Shown: in pieces, positions 1 to 7,336 of the stretch
Layout: each line of letters starts with the position of its first letter
Numbering within the stretch: position 1 is the first letter of the stretch
Source of the DNA: JBDRDI01 sp043820875
Lineage (GTDB): Bacteria; Patescibacteriota; Patescibacteriia; Patescibacteriales; UBA12075
Direction: 5' to 3'
Assembly (NCBI GenBank): GCA_043820875.1
Contig: JBDRDI010000058.1
Coordinates: forward strand, 1-16,542
DNA: 16,542 nucleotides
Program-made: the position numbers and the translations under genes
Notes under the pieces: model-generated
Databases searched by the model: none
Seen by the model: the letters and a program-made list of their open reading frames with translations, nothing else
Told to the model about the DNA's origin: nothing

Positions 1-1239
1 TTAAGTAAAATTGTTCACCAAATATCATATTATCCAAAAAATCGGCTGGAAATTTTTAAAAATCTTCCGACTATCCAGCAAGGCGAGGTAATTTTAAACT
101 TGACTAAACATGTTCAGTATGATGTTATATCAAAGCTGAGCAAAGAAGAGCTCGTCAGTCTTTTGGAATCATTGGATTCTGACGAAGCAACCGACATCCT
201 GCAATTTCTGCCGAAAAAGAAACAACAGGCGATTGTGGCGGAGATAGATGAGAAGTTGAAGAATGATGTTACTTTACTTTTGCAATTTGATCCGGGAACG
301 GCAGCCGGCTTGATGAGCATTAACTATATTCAGGTTGATGCTGACGACACAATCAGTTCCGTTTCCAAACAAATAAAAGTTCATGAAAGAAGAACCGGCA
401 AGCTGCCCGCGATTTTGATTAAGCATAAAGGAAGGTTGATTGGTTATTTACCGGGACATGAATTGGGATTTTCCAATGCCGCAGACAAAGCGATTGAGCA
501 TTTGAAAAAAATTAAAACCATCCAACATGACGCAAAAATTAATGATGTTTTGAATTTGTTTCGTGAACATCCTCACGATAAAATCGTGGTTATGGGAGAC
601 GCCGGTAGCGTTCTGGGAATTATTTATTCAGATGATATATTGAGCGTTTTGCGTGAAAAAGAATCCGCTTCTTTATATGATTTTGCCGGTGTCAGTCAAG
701 AAGAATCGGTTTACGACACCACAAAACGTAAAATTAAATTTCGTTATAAATGGCTGATTATCAATCTTGGCACCACTTTTTTTGCAGCTCTTACTGTGGG
801 ATTATTTGAAGAAACCATTTCTAAGTATGTACTCTTAGCTGTTTATATGCCAATCGTGGCCGGTATGGGCGGGAATGCCGCCACTCAAACATTGGCGGTT
901 TTGGTAAGAGGAATCGCTCTGAGGCAGATTAGTTTGAAAACGATGTGGCGAACATTGAAAAATGAAGTTGGCGCCGGTTTTGTTAACGGGTTGCTTAATG
1001 GAGCAATCATCACTGCCGTTGTTTTTATAAAAGATGGAGATTTAAAAATCGCTTTGATTTTAGCCACGGCCATGATAACCAATTTATTAATCGCCGCTTT
1101 TTTTGGCACAGTGGTTCCTTTGATTATGAAACGTCTTGGCAAAGATCCGGCCTCGTCCGCTACAATTTTTATTACCACTGCCACTGACGTTTTTGGCTTC
1201 TTGGTATTTTTAGGACTGGCAACGATTATTTTAGGATAA
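1..1239 (+). CDS. mgtE: MgtE-type Mg2+ transporter, 5' end outside window
   Basis: Magnesium channel/transporter of the MgtE/SLC41 family in the cytoplasmic membrane. The frame is open from base 1, so the TTG at 100 is not the real start: the 33 upstream codons continue the helical MgtE N domain. MgtE proteins are usually about 450 residues and 412 are visible, so roughly 40 may be missing. Visible residues: N domain to about 95, with the AAGLMS boundary near 101-106; two CBS domains about 105-225, which in this family sense cytosolic Mg2+; and a five-helix membrane domain from about 250. The membrane domain holds the family signature GMGGNAATQ (about 288-296) and the ion-pathway TATDVFGF, whose Asp is about residue 396. 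The stop is 27 nt before the helicase gene, so co-transcription is likely. The family call is secure; regulation cannot be seen because the promoter is outside the window. Confidence 0.95.
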   Translation, partial: LSKIVHQISYYPKNRLEIFKNLPTIQQGEVILNLTKHVQYDVISKLSKEELVSLLESLDSDEATDILQFLPKKKQQAIVAEIDEKLKNDVTLLLQFDPGTAAGLMSINYIQVDADDTISSVSKQIKVHERRTGKLPAILIKHKGRLIGYLPGHELGFSNAADKAIEHLKKIKTIQHDAKINDVLNLFREHPHDKIVVMGDAGSVLGIIYSDDILSVLREKESASLYDFAGVSQEESVYDTTKRKIKFRYKWLIINLGTTFFAALTVGLFEETISKYVLLAVYMPIVAGMGGNAATQTLAVLVRGIALRQISLKTMWRTLKNEVGAGFVNGLLNGAIITAVVFIKDGDLKIALILATAMITNLLIAAFFGTVVPLIMKRLGKDPASSATIFITTATDVFGFLVFLGLATIILG

Positions 1240-1266
1240 AAAATTAACAAACATTAAAATTTATTT

Positions 1267-2544
1267 ATGAATAAAAACATTCAGTCAAACAGTCGTGATT
1301 TTTCCGGTTTGGGAATCGCGCCAAGCTTAATGGAAATAATGAACAGATTAAATTATAAAATACCGACTTCAATTCAGCGTCAAGCCATTCCGGTTGCCCT
1401 ACAAGGCAAAGATTTGGTTGGCGTGGCACAAACCGGAACAGGCAAGACCCTGGCTTTTGGTATCCCTTTGATTCAGCGCTTGAATCAAATTAACGGTAAT
1501 GGTTTGATAGTTTTACCGACTCGCGAGCTCGCCATTCAAGTTGATGAAGAATTAAGAAAAGTATGTTCAAGATTCGGTTTTAAAACAGTCGTTCTTATCG
1601 GCGGCGCCTATATTCGTCCGCAAATCCAAACATTGAGGCGCAATCCGCGCATTATTATTGCTACTCCCGGTCGTCTTAATGATCATTTGGAGCACAAAAC
1701 AGCCAATTTAAAAAATGTAAAAGTGGTTGTCTTAGACGAAGCGGATCGCATGCTGGACATGGGATTTGCTCCGCAAATCAAGAAGATTTTTCAGGAATTG
1801 CCTGCCGAGCGACAGACAATGCTTTTTTCCGCGACTCTGGCTCCGGAAATTATGAGAATGGCGGCCAGTTTTTTGAAAATGCCGATCCGCATTGAAGTCG
1901 CGCCGAGCGGTTCAATTGCCGAACATTTGACGCAAGAAATATTTATTATCCCGAGACAAGAGAAAATCAGAATGATAGACAAGCTTTTGCAGCAATATTT
2001 GGGAGCGACTCTTGTTTTTACAAGAACAAAACATGGCGCCAGAAAATTAACCGTGGCTATCAGAAATATGGGCCATAACGTCGCGGAGATTCATTCTGAC
2101 CGTTCTCTTGCTCAACGCAAAGACGCCATGGCCGGATTTAAATCCGGAAAGTACAGAGTTTTGGTTGCCACTGATATAGCATCTCGCGGTATTGATGTTA
2201 CTGGTATAGAATTGGTTATAAATTTTGATTTACCGGAAAATGCTGAAGATTATGTGCACCGAATCGGCCGTACTGCCAGAGCCGGAGTCTCAGGACACGC
2301 CATTTCTTTGGCCGCGCCGGAACAGCGCCGAGAATTGCATGATATTGAACGTTTGATTAAAAAAACTTTACCGATTTCTTCCGTACCCAAATTGCCGCCT
2401 CAAAGAGAGTCAAAATTCACTCCCGCGCCTCGGTCGGAACAAAAATTTTTTTCTCGACAAAAACCAAAGCGACGCGTTCCTGAATTCCGCCAAGGCGGAA
2501 GACCTTTCCGTCGTCAAAGCGGTGGTTATAGGAGAAGGGGGTAG
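1267..2544 (+). CDS. DEAD-box ATP-dependent RNA helicase (RhlE-like)
   Basis: Unwinds RNA duplexes or remodels RNA-protein complexes using ATP; in bacteria this group acts in ribosome assembly, mRNA decay and cold adaptation. All core motifs are present: Q motif around 33-41 (PTSIQRQAI), motif I AQTGTGKT (54-61), Ia PTRELAIQ (84-91), Ib TPGR (133-136), II DEAD (157-160), III SAT (188-190), IV LVFTRTK (249-255), V ATDIASRGID (301-310), VI HRIGRTAR (331-338). A basic Arg/Gly-rich tail of about 50 residues follows and probably adds non-specific RNA binding. The total is 425 residues, normal for RhlE-type enzymes. The ATG has no SD, only an A/T-rich leader. It ends 6 nt from the convergent permease gene. 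A CsrA/DeaD-type assignment is less likely because no extra RNA-binding domain is present; the exact subfamily is uncertain. Confidence 0.95.
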   Translation: MNKNIQSNSRDFSGLGIAPSLMEIMNRLNYKIPTSIQRQAIPVALQGKDLVGVAQTGTGKTLAFGIPLIQRLNQINGNGLIVLPTRELAIQVDEELRKVCSRFGFKTVVLIGGAYIRPQIQTLRRNPRIIIATPGRLNDHLEHKTANLKNVKVVVLDEADRMLDMGFAPQIKKIFQELPAERQTMLFSATLAPEIMRMAASFLKMPIRIEVAPSGSIAEHLTQEIFIIPRQEKIRMIDKLLQQYLGATLVFTRTKHGARKLTVAIRNMGHNVAEIHSDRSLAQRKDAMAGFKSGKYRVLVATDIASRGIDVTGIELVINFDLPENAEDYVHRIGRTARAGVSGHAISLAAPEQRRELHDIERLIKKTLPISSVPKLPPQRESKFTPAPRSEQKFFSRQKPKRRVPEFRQGGRPFRRQSGGYRRRG

Positions 2545-2550
2545 TTATAA

Positions 2551-3504
2551 TTAAGAAACGAAATTAAATAAATAACCGATCAAAATAATTCCCAGCGCTA
2601 CAGTGCTGAAAAATATTGCCAATAATTTCATTGAAATAACTCTTTTAAGAATAACTGCCTCTGGTAATGACAATCCTGCTATTGCCATCATAAATGCTAG
2701 CGATGTTCCGAGAGGAATTCCTTGCACGGTAAGTGCAAAAACGATTGGCACGAGCATGGAGCATCCGGCGTAAATTGGAATTCCAATTAAAGTGGCGATT
2801 GGAACGGCAAAAATAGAATTTACTTTGAGATATTGCCTGAAAAATTCCGTTGGAACATAGCCATGAATCGCGGCGCCGATGGCAACGCCGATGGCGATAA
2901 TCAGCCAAAGTTTTTTGAATGTTTCAAATCCTTCGTTTAAAGAAAATTTTATTTTTTCTTTTATATTTTTGGGAAGATTTTCAAGAGATAAATTTTTTCC
3001 AGTATTATCATCAAGTTTTAGAATCACTTCTTTTTCCAACTTCATTTTTCCAATAATCAAGCCGGCAACAACGCTCAAAACAATTCCGGACAAAGCATAG
3101 AGAATTGCTATTTTCCAGCCGAATGTCCCGCCCATCAAGACAAAAACAATTTCATTGACGAGTGGCGAAGCTATTATAAAAGAAAAAGCTATTCCAAGAG
3201 GCACCTCCGTTTTTAAAAATCCGATAAAAATCGGTATGGATGAGCAGGAGCAAAACGGCGTGATTGCCCCAAAGATTGCCGCGACCAAATTTCCTATTCC
3301 GAATTTTTGTTTTGATAGCGTTTCTTTGATTTTATGTGGCGGTAAAAAAGTGCGGAAGAACGAGACAAGCCCGATAACGATTATAATAAGAAAATAAATT
3401 TTGATCGTATCATAAATAAAAAAATTAATGCTGACGCCGATTTTAGACGCAAAATCAAGATTTAAAATTGAATAAGAAAACCAATCGGCGAATTTTTGAA
3501 TCAT
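2551..3504 (-). CDS. Permease of the ArsP/YraQ (UPF0718, DUF318) family
   Basis: Multi-pass inner-membrane permease. I use the ATG at 3504 (317 residues) rather than the longer frame from 3543, because a good promoter covers 3534-3562 and its predicted transcript starts near 3527, inside that extension. Visible signatures are GAITPFCSCSSIPIF, the conserved Cys-containing motif of the family, and a later IYAGCSMLVPIV repeat-like segment. About eight to nine hydrophobic helices fall in two halves separated by a charged loop (about residues 155-195). Family members are linked to export of methylated arsenicals or other small thiol-reactive compounds, but no ars genes or ArsR regulator lie nearby, so the substrate is unknown. 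It is transcribed alone, opposite to its neighbours. No SD precedes the ATG. Confidence 0.88.
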   Translation of the reverse strand: MIQKFADWFSYSILNLDFASKIGVSINFFIYDTIKIYFLIIIVIGLVSFFRTFLPPHKIKETLSKQKFGIGNLVAAIFGAITPFCSCSSIPIFIGFLKTEVPLGIAFSFIIASPLVNEIVFVLMGGTFGWKIAILYALSGIVLSVVAGLIIGKMKLEKEVILKLDDNTGKNLSLENLPKNIKEKIKFSLNEGFETFKKLWLIIAIGVAIGAAIHGYVPTEFFRQYLKVNSIFAVPIATLIGIPIYAGCSMLVPIVFALTVQGIPLGTSLAFMMAIAGLSLPEAVILKRVISMKLLAIFFSTVALGIILIGYLFNFVS

Positions 3505-3533
3505 AATATAATTTTTATTATTAAAACAAATAT

Positions 3534-3562
3534 AGTATATCAATTTAATAATTTGTTGTAAA
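3534..3562 (-). promoter_or_regulatory. Sigma70-like promoter for the permease gene
   Basis: Read on the - strand, TTTACA (3562-3557) is followed after exactly 17 nt by TATACT (3539-3534). A start near 3527 would leave a leader of about 23 nt before the ATG at 3504. Its position argues against the longer ORF start at 3543. Confidence 0.7.
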
Positions 3563-3577
3563 ATTTATGCGGATTGT

Positions 3578-3606
3578 TTGCCAAAAGACTTAAATATCTA
3601 TACAAT
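3578..3606 (+). promoter_or_regulatory. Sigma70-like promoter for ruvB, predicted leaderless
   Basis: TTGCCA (3578-3583) and TACAAT (3601-3606) are separated by 17 nt. The usual start, about 7 nt past the -10 box, falls on or next to the A of the ruvB ATG (3613), which predicts a leaderless mRNA. It is back-to-back with the permease promoter; the two -35 boxes are 15 bp apart. Confidence 0.55.
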
Positions 3607-3612
3607 ATAAAC

Positions 3613-4632
3613 ATGACAGATGTTAATAAAGAAGAGGAAATTAAAGAAATAGAGCGCGTCATCAGTCCCAAACAGGCGGATGGCGATAATTCTTTGGATT
3701 TGTCTTTACGGCCCCGTGAATTTAAGGATTATGTGGGCCAGGAAAAAATCAAAGAAAACTTGGATATTGCCATTCAGGCCGCGCGAAAACGCAACGAACC
3801 GATTGAGCACCTTTTGCTCTATGGCGCGCCCGGATTGGGCAAAACAACGCTCGCGCATATCTTGGCGAACGAATTGGGGGCTCAAATAAAAATTACAAGT
3901 GGTCCGGCAATTGAAAAATGCGGAGACTTGGCCGCCATTCTCACCAACTTGAGCGAGGGCGATATTTTGTTTATTGACGAGATTCACAGATTAAATAAAA
4001 CCGTGGAAGAAATTTTGTATCCGGCCATGGAAGAATACGCGCTGGATATCATCATTGGCAAAGGACCGTCCGCGCGCACTCTGCGTATTGATTTGGAAAA
4101 ATTCACCATCATCGGCGCCACGACAAAAGTGAGCTTGCTTTCCGCGCCACTCCGGGATCGGTTTGGCATGGTTCATCATTTGGATTTTTATGAACAAGAT
4201 GAAATTGAAAAAATAATCAGGCGCAGCGCGGAAATTTTGGGAGCCGGCATTGACACGCTTTCTATTTCCGAAATTGCGAAACGCGCGCGTCGCACTCCGC
4301 GCATCGCCAATCGGCTTTTGAAAAGAGCGCGGGATTACGCCATGGTCAAAGGCGATGGCGATATATTCAAGGCATTGTGCCACGAAACTTTTGAACTTTT
4401 GGAAGTGGATAATCTTGGTTTGGATTTTATTGACCGAAAAATACTGGAAACAATTATCAACAAATTTAAAGGCGGTCCCGTCGGTTTGAATACCATTGCC
4501 GCGGCAACAGGTGAAGACATGGCTACGATTGAAGATATTTATGAACCATATTTAATGCGCCTTGGATTTTTGGATCGCTCGCCTCGTGGTCGAATCGCGA
4601 CTGACAGCGCGCGAGAACATTTAAAAATATAA
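3613..4632 (+). CDS. ruvB: Holliday junction branch-migration ATPase RuvB
   Basis: AAA+ motor that, as hexamers with RuvA, drives branch migration of Holliday junctions in recombinational repair. The ATG at 3613 gives 339 residues, the normal length; an upstream TTG at 3574 would add 13 non-conserved residues and lies within the promoter. Domains: large AAA+ domain with Walker A GAPGLGKTT (71-79), Walker B LFIDEIH (119-125), sensor 1 in IIGATTK (166-172) and arginine finger in APLRDRFG (178-185); a small AAA+ lid with the TPRIANRLLKRARDYA sensor-2 helix; and a C-terminal winged helix ending in SPRGRIAT. The next gene starts 18 nt downstream, and ruvB-queA linkage is common in bacteria. ruvA and ruvC are not in the window. 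No SD is present, consistent with a leaderless start. Confidence 0.97.
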   Translation: MTDVNKEEEIKEIERVISPKQADGDNSLDLSLRPREFKDYVGQEKIKENLDIAIQAARKRNEPIEHLLLYGAPGLGKTTLAHILANELGAQIKITSGPAIEKCGDLAAILTNLSEGDILFIDEIHRLNKTVEEILYPAMEEYALDIIIGKGPSARTLRIDLEKFTIIGATTKVSLLSAPLRDRFGMVHHLDFYEQDEIEKIIRRSAEILGAGIDTLSISEIAKRARRTPRIANRLLKRARDYAMVKGDGDIFKALCHETFELLEVDNLGLDFIDRKILETIINKFKGGPVGLNTIAAATGEDMATIEDIYEPYLMRLGFLDRSPRGRIATDSAREHLKI

Positions 4633-4650
4633 AAAATTATTTATAAATTT

Positions 4651-4905
4651 ATGTCATTTCAGTTATCTTTATTTTTATATATCTATTACGGCTTTCTTGT
4701 CGTCTGCGGACTTTTTTTCTTGATCGCAATTTATCACATGCTGAAATACGGCTTTAAAAATTTGGCCACCTTTCTGTCCACTTTCTTTTTTATTGCCATG
4801 ACCGTGATTATATTGTCCGTATCATTAAGTTTTATTTTTGACATAGATTGGAATAAGAAAATTACGATATTAAAAGGAGTCAATATTGATGGAGTGGATT
4901 TTTAA
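4651..4905 (+). CDS. Small two-helix membrane protein, unknown function
   Basis: An 84-residue protein with two clear hydrophobic segments (about residues 7-28 and 38-63) joined by a short basic loop (HMLKYGFKN), and a short polar C-terminus ending KGVNIDGVDF. The positive loop suggests it is cytoplasmic, with both ends outside. I do not recognise a named family. It lies 18 nt after ruvB and 18 nt before the PH-domain gene on the same strand, so it is probably co-transcribed and may work with that other membrane protein. The start ATG is preceded only by an A/T-rich leader, like its neighbours. Its composition and tight packing support a real gene. Confidence 0.7.
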   Translation: MSFQLSLFLYIYYGFLVVCGLFFLIAIYHMLKYGFKNLATFLSTFFFIAMTVIILSVSLSFIFDIDWNKKITILKGVNIDGVDF

Positions 4906-4923
4906 ATATTTAATTTTATATTT

Positions 4924-5475
4924 ATGCTATCCAATTATCGCCTTCCAAATCAACTGCCTCATGAAAAAGTTTTAAAAATCGTTAGAAAAGACTTTTTTAT
5001 TTTATTAAAGCTGATTGTGAGCATGATTATTTTGGCAGTTTTACCGTTGGTGTTTTTTTATTTAATATTAATAGCCAGCCCGGAAATTTTTAAAGGCGAA
5101 GTTTCATATCCAATCATAGTTTTGAGCGCGAGTGCTTACTATCTTTTTGTTTGGCTTTTTTCTTTCTTTTCTTTTATAGATTATTATTTGGATGTTTGGA
5201 TTATCACAGACGAAAGGATTATAGATATAGAACAAAGAGGTTTTTTTTCACGCGTTATTTCCGAACAAAAATTGTCGCGCATTCAGGATGTCACCAGCGA
5301 AACCAGTGGCGCGATTCAGACCCTTTTGGGATATGGCGATGTTTTTGTCCAAACCGCCGCTGAAAGAGAAAGATTTTTTTTCCACGAAATTTCCTGTCCC
5401 GACGGAGTCAGGGATATGATTATTAAATTGGTGGAAGAGAATAAGAGGAGACATCATAAACATACTCAAAAATAA
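4924..5475 (+). CDS. Membrane protein with bacterial PH domain (bPH2, YdbS-like)
   Basis: A 183-residue protein. A polar N-terminus (about 1-22) is followed by two hydrophobic helices (about 24-50 and 60-84). A soluble domain from about 88 starts LDVWIITDERIIDIEQRGFF and continues with LSRIQDVTSETSGAIQTLLGYGDVFVQTA. This arrangement, ITDERII followed by I.DV....G..Q.L.GYG.V, is the hallmark of the bacterial PH (DUF304/YdbS) domain next to a paired membrane anchor. Such proteins sit at the cytoplasmic face of the membrane; their ligand is generally unknown. The C-terminus is charged (EENKRRHHKHTQK). It is the third gene of the ruvB-queA cluster and ends 8 nt before queA. The domain call is firm; the function is unknown. 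Confidence 0.85.
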   Translation: MLSNYRLPNQLPHEKVLKIVRKDFFILLKLIVSMIILAVLPLVFFYLILIASPEIFKGEVSYPIIVLSASAYYLFVWLFSFFSFIDYYLDVWIITDERIIDIEQRGFFSRVISEQKLSRIQDVTSETSGAIQTLLGYGDVFVQTAAERERFFFHEISCPDGVRDMIIKLVEENKRRHHKHTQK

Positions 5476-5483
5476 ATAAAATT

Positions 5484-6527
5484 ATGCGTTTAAGCGATTT
5501 TAATTATTATCTACCAAAAAATTTAATCGCCACAAAACAAATAAAGCCGCGAGATCGCTCGCGTCTTTTGGTTTTATATAAAGAGTCGGGAGAAATCAAA
5601 CATAAACATTTTTTTGATATCGTTGACTATCTTCACGCCGGCGATGTGCTTGTGCTTAATAATTCCAAAGTTTTTTCGGCGCGTCTTTTGGGGAAGAAAA
5701 AAGAAACTGGCGGAAAGGCGGAAGTTTTTTTGCATCAGAAAATTTCACAAAATTTATGGCAATGTCTTCTTGGCGGACGAGGCATAAAAGAGAAGTTGGA
5801 AATTAAATTTGAAAAAAAATTGACTTGTCGCGTGAAAAAAAATAACAATGACGGCACGTGGGATGTGGAATTTAATATCGGCGGAGATAGGTTCATGAAG
5901 TTGGTGGAAAAAATCGGTCATGTACCTCTTCCTCCATACATACCGCGTGAAAATATAAAAAGCGACCAAGAAAATTATCAGACCGTTTATGCTGATGATA
6001 AAAGATTGGGCTCTGTGGCCGCACCGACGGCAGGTTTGCATTTTACAAAAAAATTATTGAATGACATAAAAAAGAAAGGTGTAGAAATAGAATATGTCAC
6101 TTTGCATGTTGGTCTCGGGACATTCGCGCCAGTGAAAGTTGATAATGTAGAAAATCACAAAATGCACGCTGAATGGGTGGAAGTAAAAAAAGAAGTAATT
6201 AAAAATATTATAGAAGCCAAAAAGAGCGGAGGTAAAATTGTGGCAGTTGGCACAACCAGCGCCAGAACATTGGAGGCTGTTTTTCAAAAAAAAATAAATA
6301 TAAAAAAAGATTATAATAGCTGGGTTGATATTTTTATCTATCCGGGATATAAATTTAAAGTCGTTGACGCGCTCATTACCAACTTTCATTTGCCCAAATC
6401 AACGCTTCTTATGCTCGTTTCCGCTTTGGCTGGCAAAAAATATATTGATAGAGCATATCAGAAAGCCATTAAGAAGAAATATAAATTTTACAGTTACGGG
6501 GATGCGATGATGATTACCTCTTCTTGA
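5484..6527 (+). CDS. queA: tRNA ribosyltransferase-isomerase QueA (queuosine pathway)
   Basis: Transfers and isomerises the ribosyl group of S-adenosylmethionine onto preQ1 at tRNA position 34, forming epoxyqueuosine. Its 347 residues are full length. Signatures: RLLV near 27-30, DVLVLNNSKVFSARLLG (54-70), AAPTAGLHFT (179-188), VTLHVGLGTFAPV (205-217), TNFHLPKSTLLMLVSALAG (299-317) and YSYGDAMMI (337-345). The start ATG lies 8 nt after the PH-domain gene and lacks an SD. The only other queuosine gene expected nearby (tgt) is absent here, so preQ1 or its insertion must come from elsewhere or from salvage. The stop codon overlaps the -35 box of the next promoter. Confidence 0.97.
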   Translation: MRLSDFNYYLPKNLIATKQIKPRDRSRLLVLYKESGEIKHKHFFDIVDYLHAGDVLVLNNSKVFSARLLGKKKETGGKAEVFLHQKISQNLWQCLLGGRGIKEKLEIKFEKKLTCRVKKNNNDGTWDVEFNIGGDRFMKLVEKIGHVPLPPYIPRENIKSDQENYQTVYADDKRLGSVAAPTAGLHFTKKLLNDIKKKGVEIEYVTLHVGLGTFAPVKVDNVENHKMHAEWVEVKKEVIKNIIEAKKSGGKIVAVGTTSARTLEAVFQKKINIKKDYNSWVDIFIYPGYKFKVVDALITNFHLPKSTLLMLVSALAGKKYIDRAYQKAIKKKYKFYSYGDAMMITSS

Positions 6528-6553
6528 CTTCCCGTTTATTTTTAAGTTATACT
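6524..6553 (+). promoter_or_regulatory. Sigma70-like promoter for rpmF-nusB-rnc
   Basis: TTGACT (6524-6529) and TATACT (6548-6553) are 18 nt apart. The -35 box overlaps the queA stop codon (6525-6527). A start near 6560 gives a leader of about 27 nt before rpmF. Confidence 0.7.
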
Positions 6554-6586
6554 TAAAATAGTTAATTATTATATATAAATCATACT

Positions 6587-6805
6587 ATGGCTTTGCAAAC
6601 TAAAAGAAGGACAAAAAGTTCAGTGAAGAGAAGGAGATCTCACCATGCTTTAAAAAAAATTGGATTAAGTGTTTGTCCAAAATGTAAAAAAGAAATTTTG
6701 CCGTATCGGGCTTGCGCTTTTTGTGGAACTTATAAAGGCAGGGAAGTTTTGAAAATAAAAGCTAAAAACTCTTCGACAAGCTCAGAGCAGGGAAAAAAGA
6801 AATAA
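6587..6805 (+). CDS. rpmF: Large-subunit ribosomal protein bL32
   Basis: A 72-residue basic protein of the 50S subunit. The N-terminus is Lys/Arg-rich (KRRTKSSVKRRRSHHAL), followed by a zinc-ribbon with four cysteines: CPKC at 30-33 and CAFC at 43-46. This is the Cys-containing form of bL32. The C-terminal tail (KNSSTSSEQGKKK) is longer and more polar than usual. It is the first gene after the promoter at 6524-6553 and lies 19 nt before nusB, so ribosomal protein and rRNA transcription/processing factors are probably expressed together. No SD is seen before the ATG. Confidence 0.95.
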   Translation: MALQTKRRTKSSVKRRRSHHALKKIGLSVCPKCKKEILPYRACAFCGTYKGREVLKIKAKNSSTSSEQGKKK

Positions 6806-6824
6806 AATAAAATAATATAATATT

Positions 6825-7265
6825 ATGTCAAACAGACATTTGGCGCGCACATTATCAATGCAGTCGTTGTTCTTGTGGGATTTCATGGACAAGAACGATA
6901 AAGATATGGAAAAAATCGCTAAGGGCGTTTTTACGAATTTCGCTCCGAGTTTTGACGACCATGGGTTTGTGAAAAGTTTGTTGAAAGGTGTGATTGATAA
7001 TCGGGAAGAGATTGACGGATATATTAAAAAATACGCGACCGAGTGGCCGATAGAACAGATTACCATCACCGACCGTAATGTTTTGCGAATTGGAGTTTAT
7101 GAATTGGTGTTTAATAGTGATATACCCGCCAAGGTGGCAATCAATGAAGCCATTGAAATCGCGAAGACTTTCGGTTCGGAATCTTCGGGCAAATTTGTGA
7201 ATGGAGTTTTGGGAGCGATTTATAAAGACATGGATACAAAAAAAGAAGAGAGCGGAAATAAATAA
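6825..7265 (+). CDS. nusB: Transcription antitermination factor NusB
   Basis: An all-helical RNA-binding protein of 146 residues that, with NusE (uS10), binds boxA RNA and lets RNA polymerase read through terminators in rRNA operons. Recognisable parts are the N-terminal SNRHLARTLSMQSLF helix and the conserved C-terminal half: EWPIEQITITDRNVLRIGVYEL, then IPAKVAINEAIEIAKTFGSESSGKFVNGVLGAIYK, cut here only by my spacing. Length and signatures are typical. It lies between rpmF (19 nt) and rnc (71 nt). A boxA-like sequence lies 2.1 kb downstream, before 23S rRNA, giving it an obvious local client. Its C-terminus (DTKKEESGNK) is charged and not conserved. Confidence 0.95.
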   Translation: MSNRHLARTLSMQSLFLWDFMDKNDKDMEKIAKGVFTNFAPSFDDHGFVKSLLKGVIDNREEIDGYIKKYATEWPIEQITITDRNVLRIGVYELVFNSDIPAKVAINEAIEIAKTFGSESSGKFVNGVLGAIYKDMDTKKEESGNK

Positions 7266-7273
7266 AATAAAAA

Positions 7274-7330
7274 GTGAACATTGGATAGTGAGCGGAAAAA
7301 TTTTCCGTTTAATATCCACTGCTTACTCAC
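7274..7330. repeat. Imperfect inverted repeat in the nusB-rnc gap
   Basis: A long dyad fills the gap. GTGA (7274-7277), TGGATA (7282-7287) and CGGAAAA (7293-7299) on the left match TTTTCCG (7301-7307), TATCCA (7313-7318) and TCAC (7327-7330) on the right, with small internal loops. The left arm can be read as heptamer steps (AGTGAAC, ATTGGAT, AGTGAGC). It ends 6 nt before the rnc ATG. It could be an RNase III-cleaved leader hairpin, or a member of the heptamer hairpin class found in the 23S gene. Confidence 0.6.
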
Positions 7331-7336
7331 ATCAAG

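Noticed and set aside
100..102. TTG as start of the mgtE gene
   Set aside because: The frame is open back to base 1 and the upstream codons continue the MgtE N domain, so the true start is outside the window.
885..1250. Antisense ORF opposite mgtE, and similar long antisense ORFs in ruvB, queA, nusB and rnc
   Set aside because: They mirror the codon pattern of well-identified genes and show no signatures or initiation signals.
3505..3543. Longer N-terminus of the permease
   Set aside because: The extra 13 codons overlap the promoter and would start upstream of the predicted transcript start.
3574..3612. Upstream TTG start for ruvB
   Set aside because: It adds 13 residues not typical of RuvB and lies between the -35 and -10 boxes.
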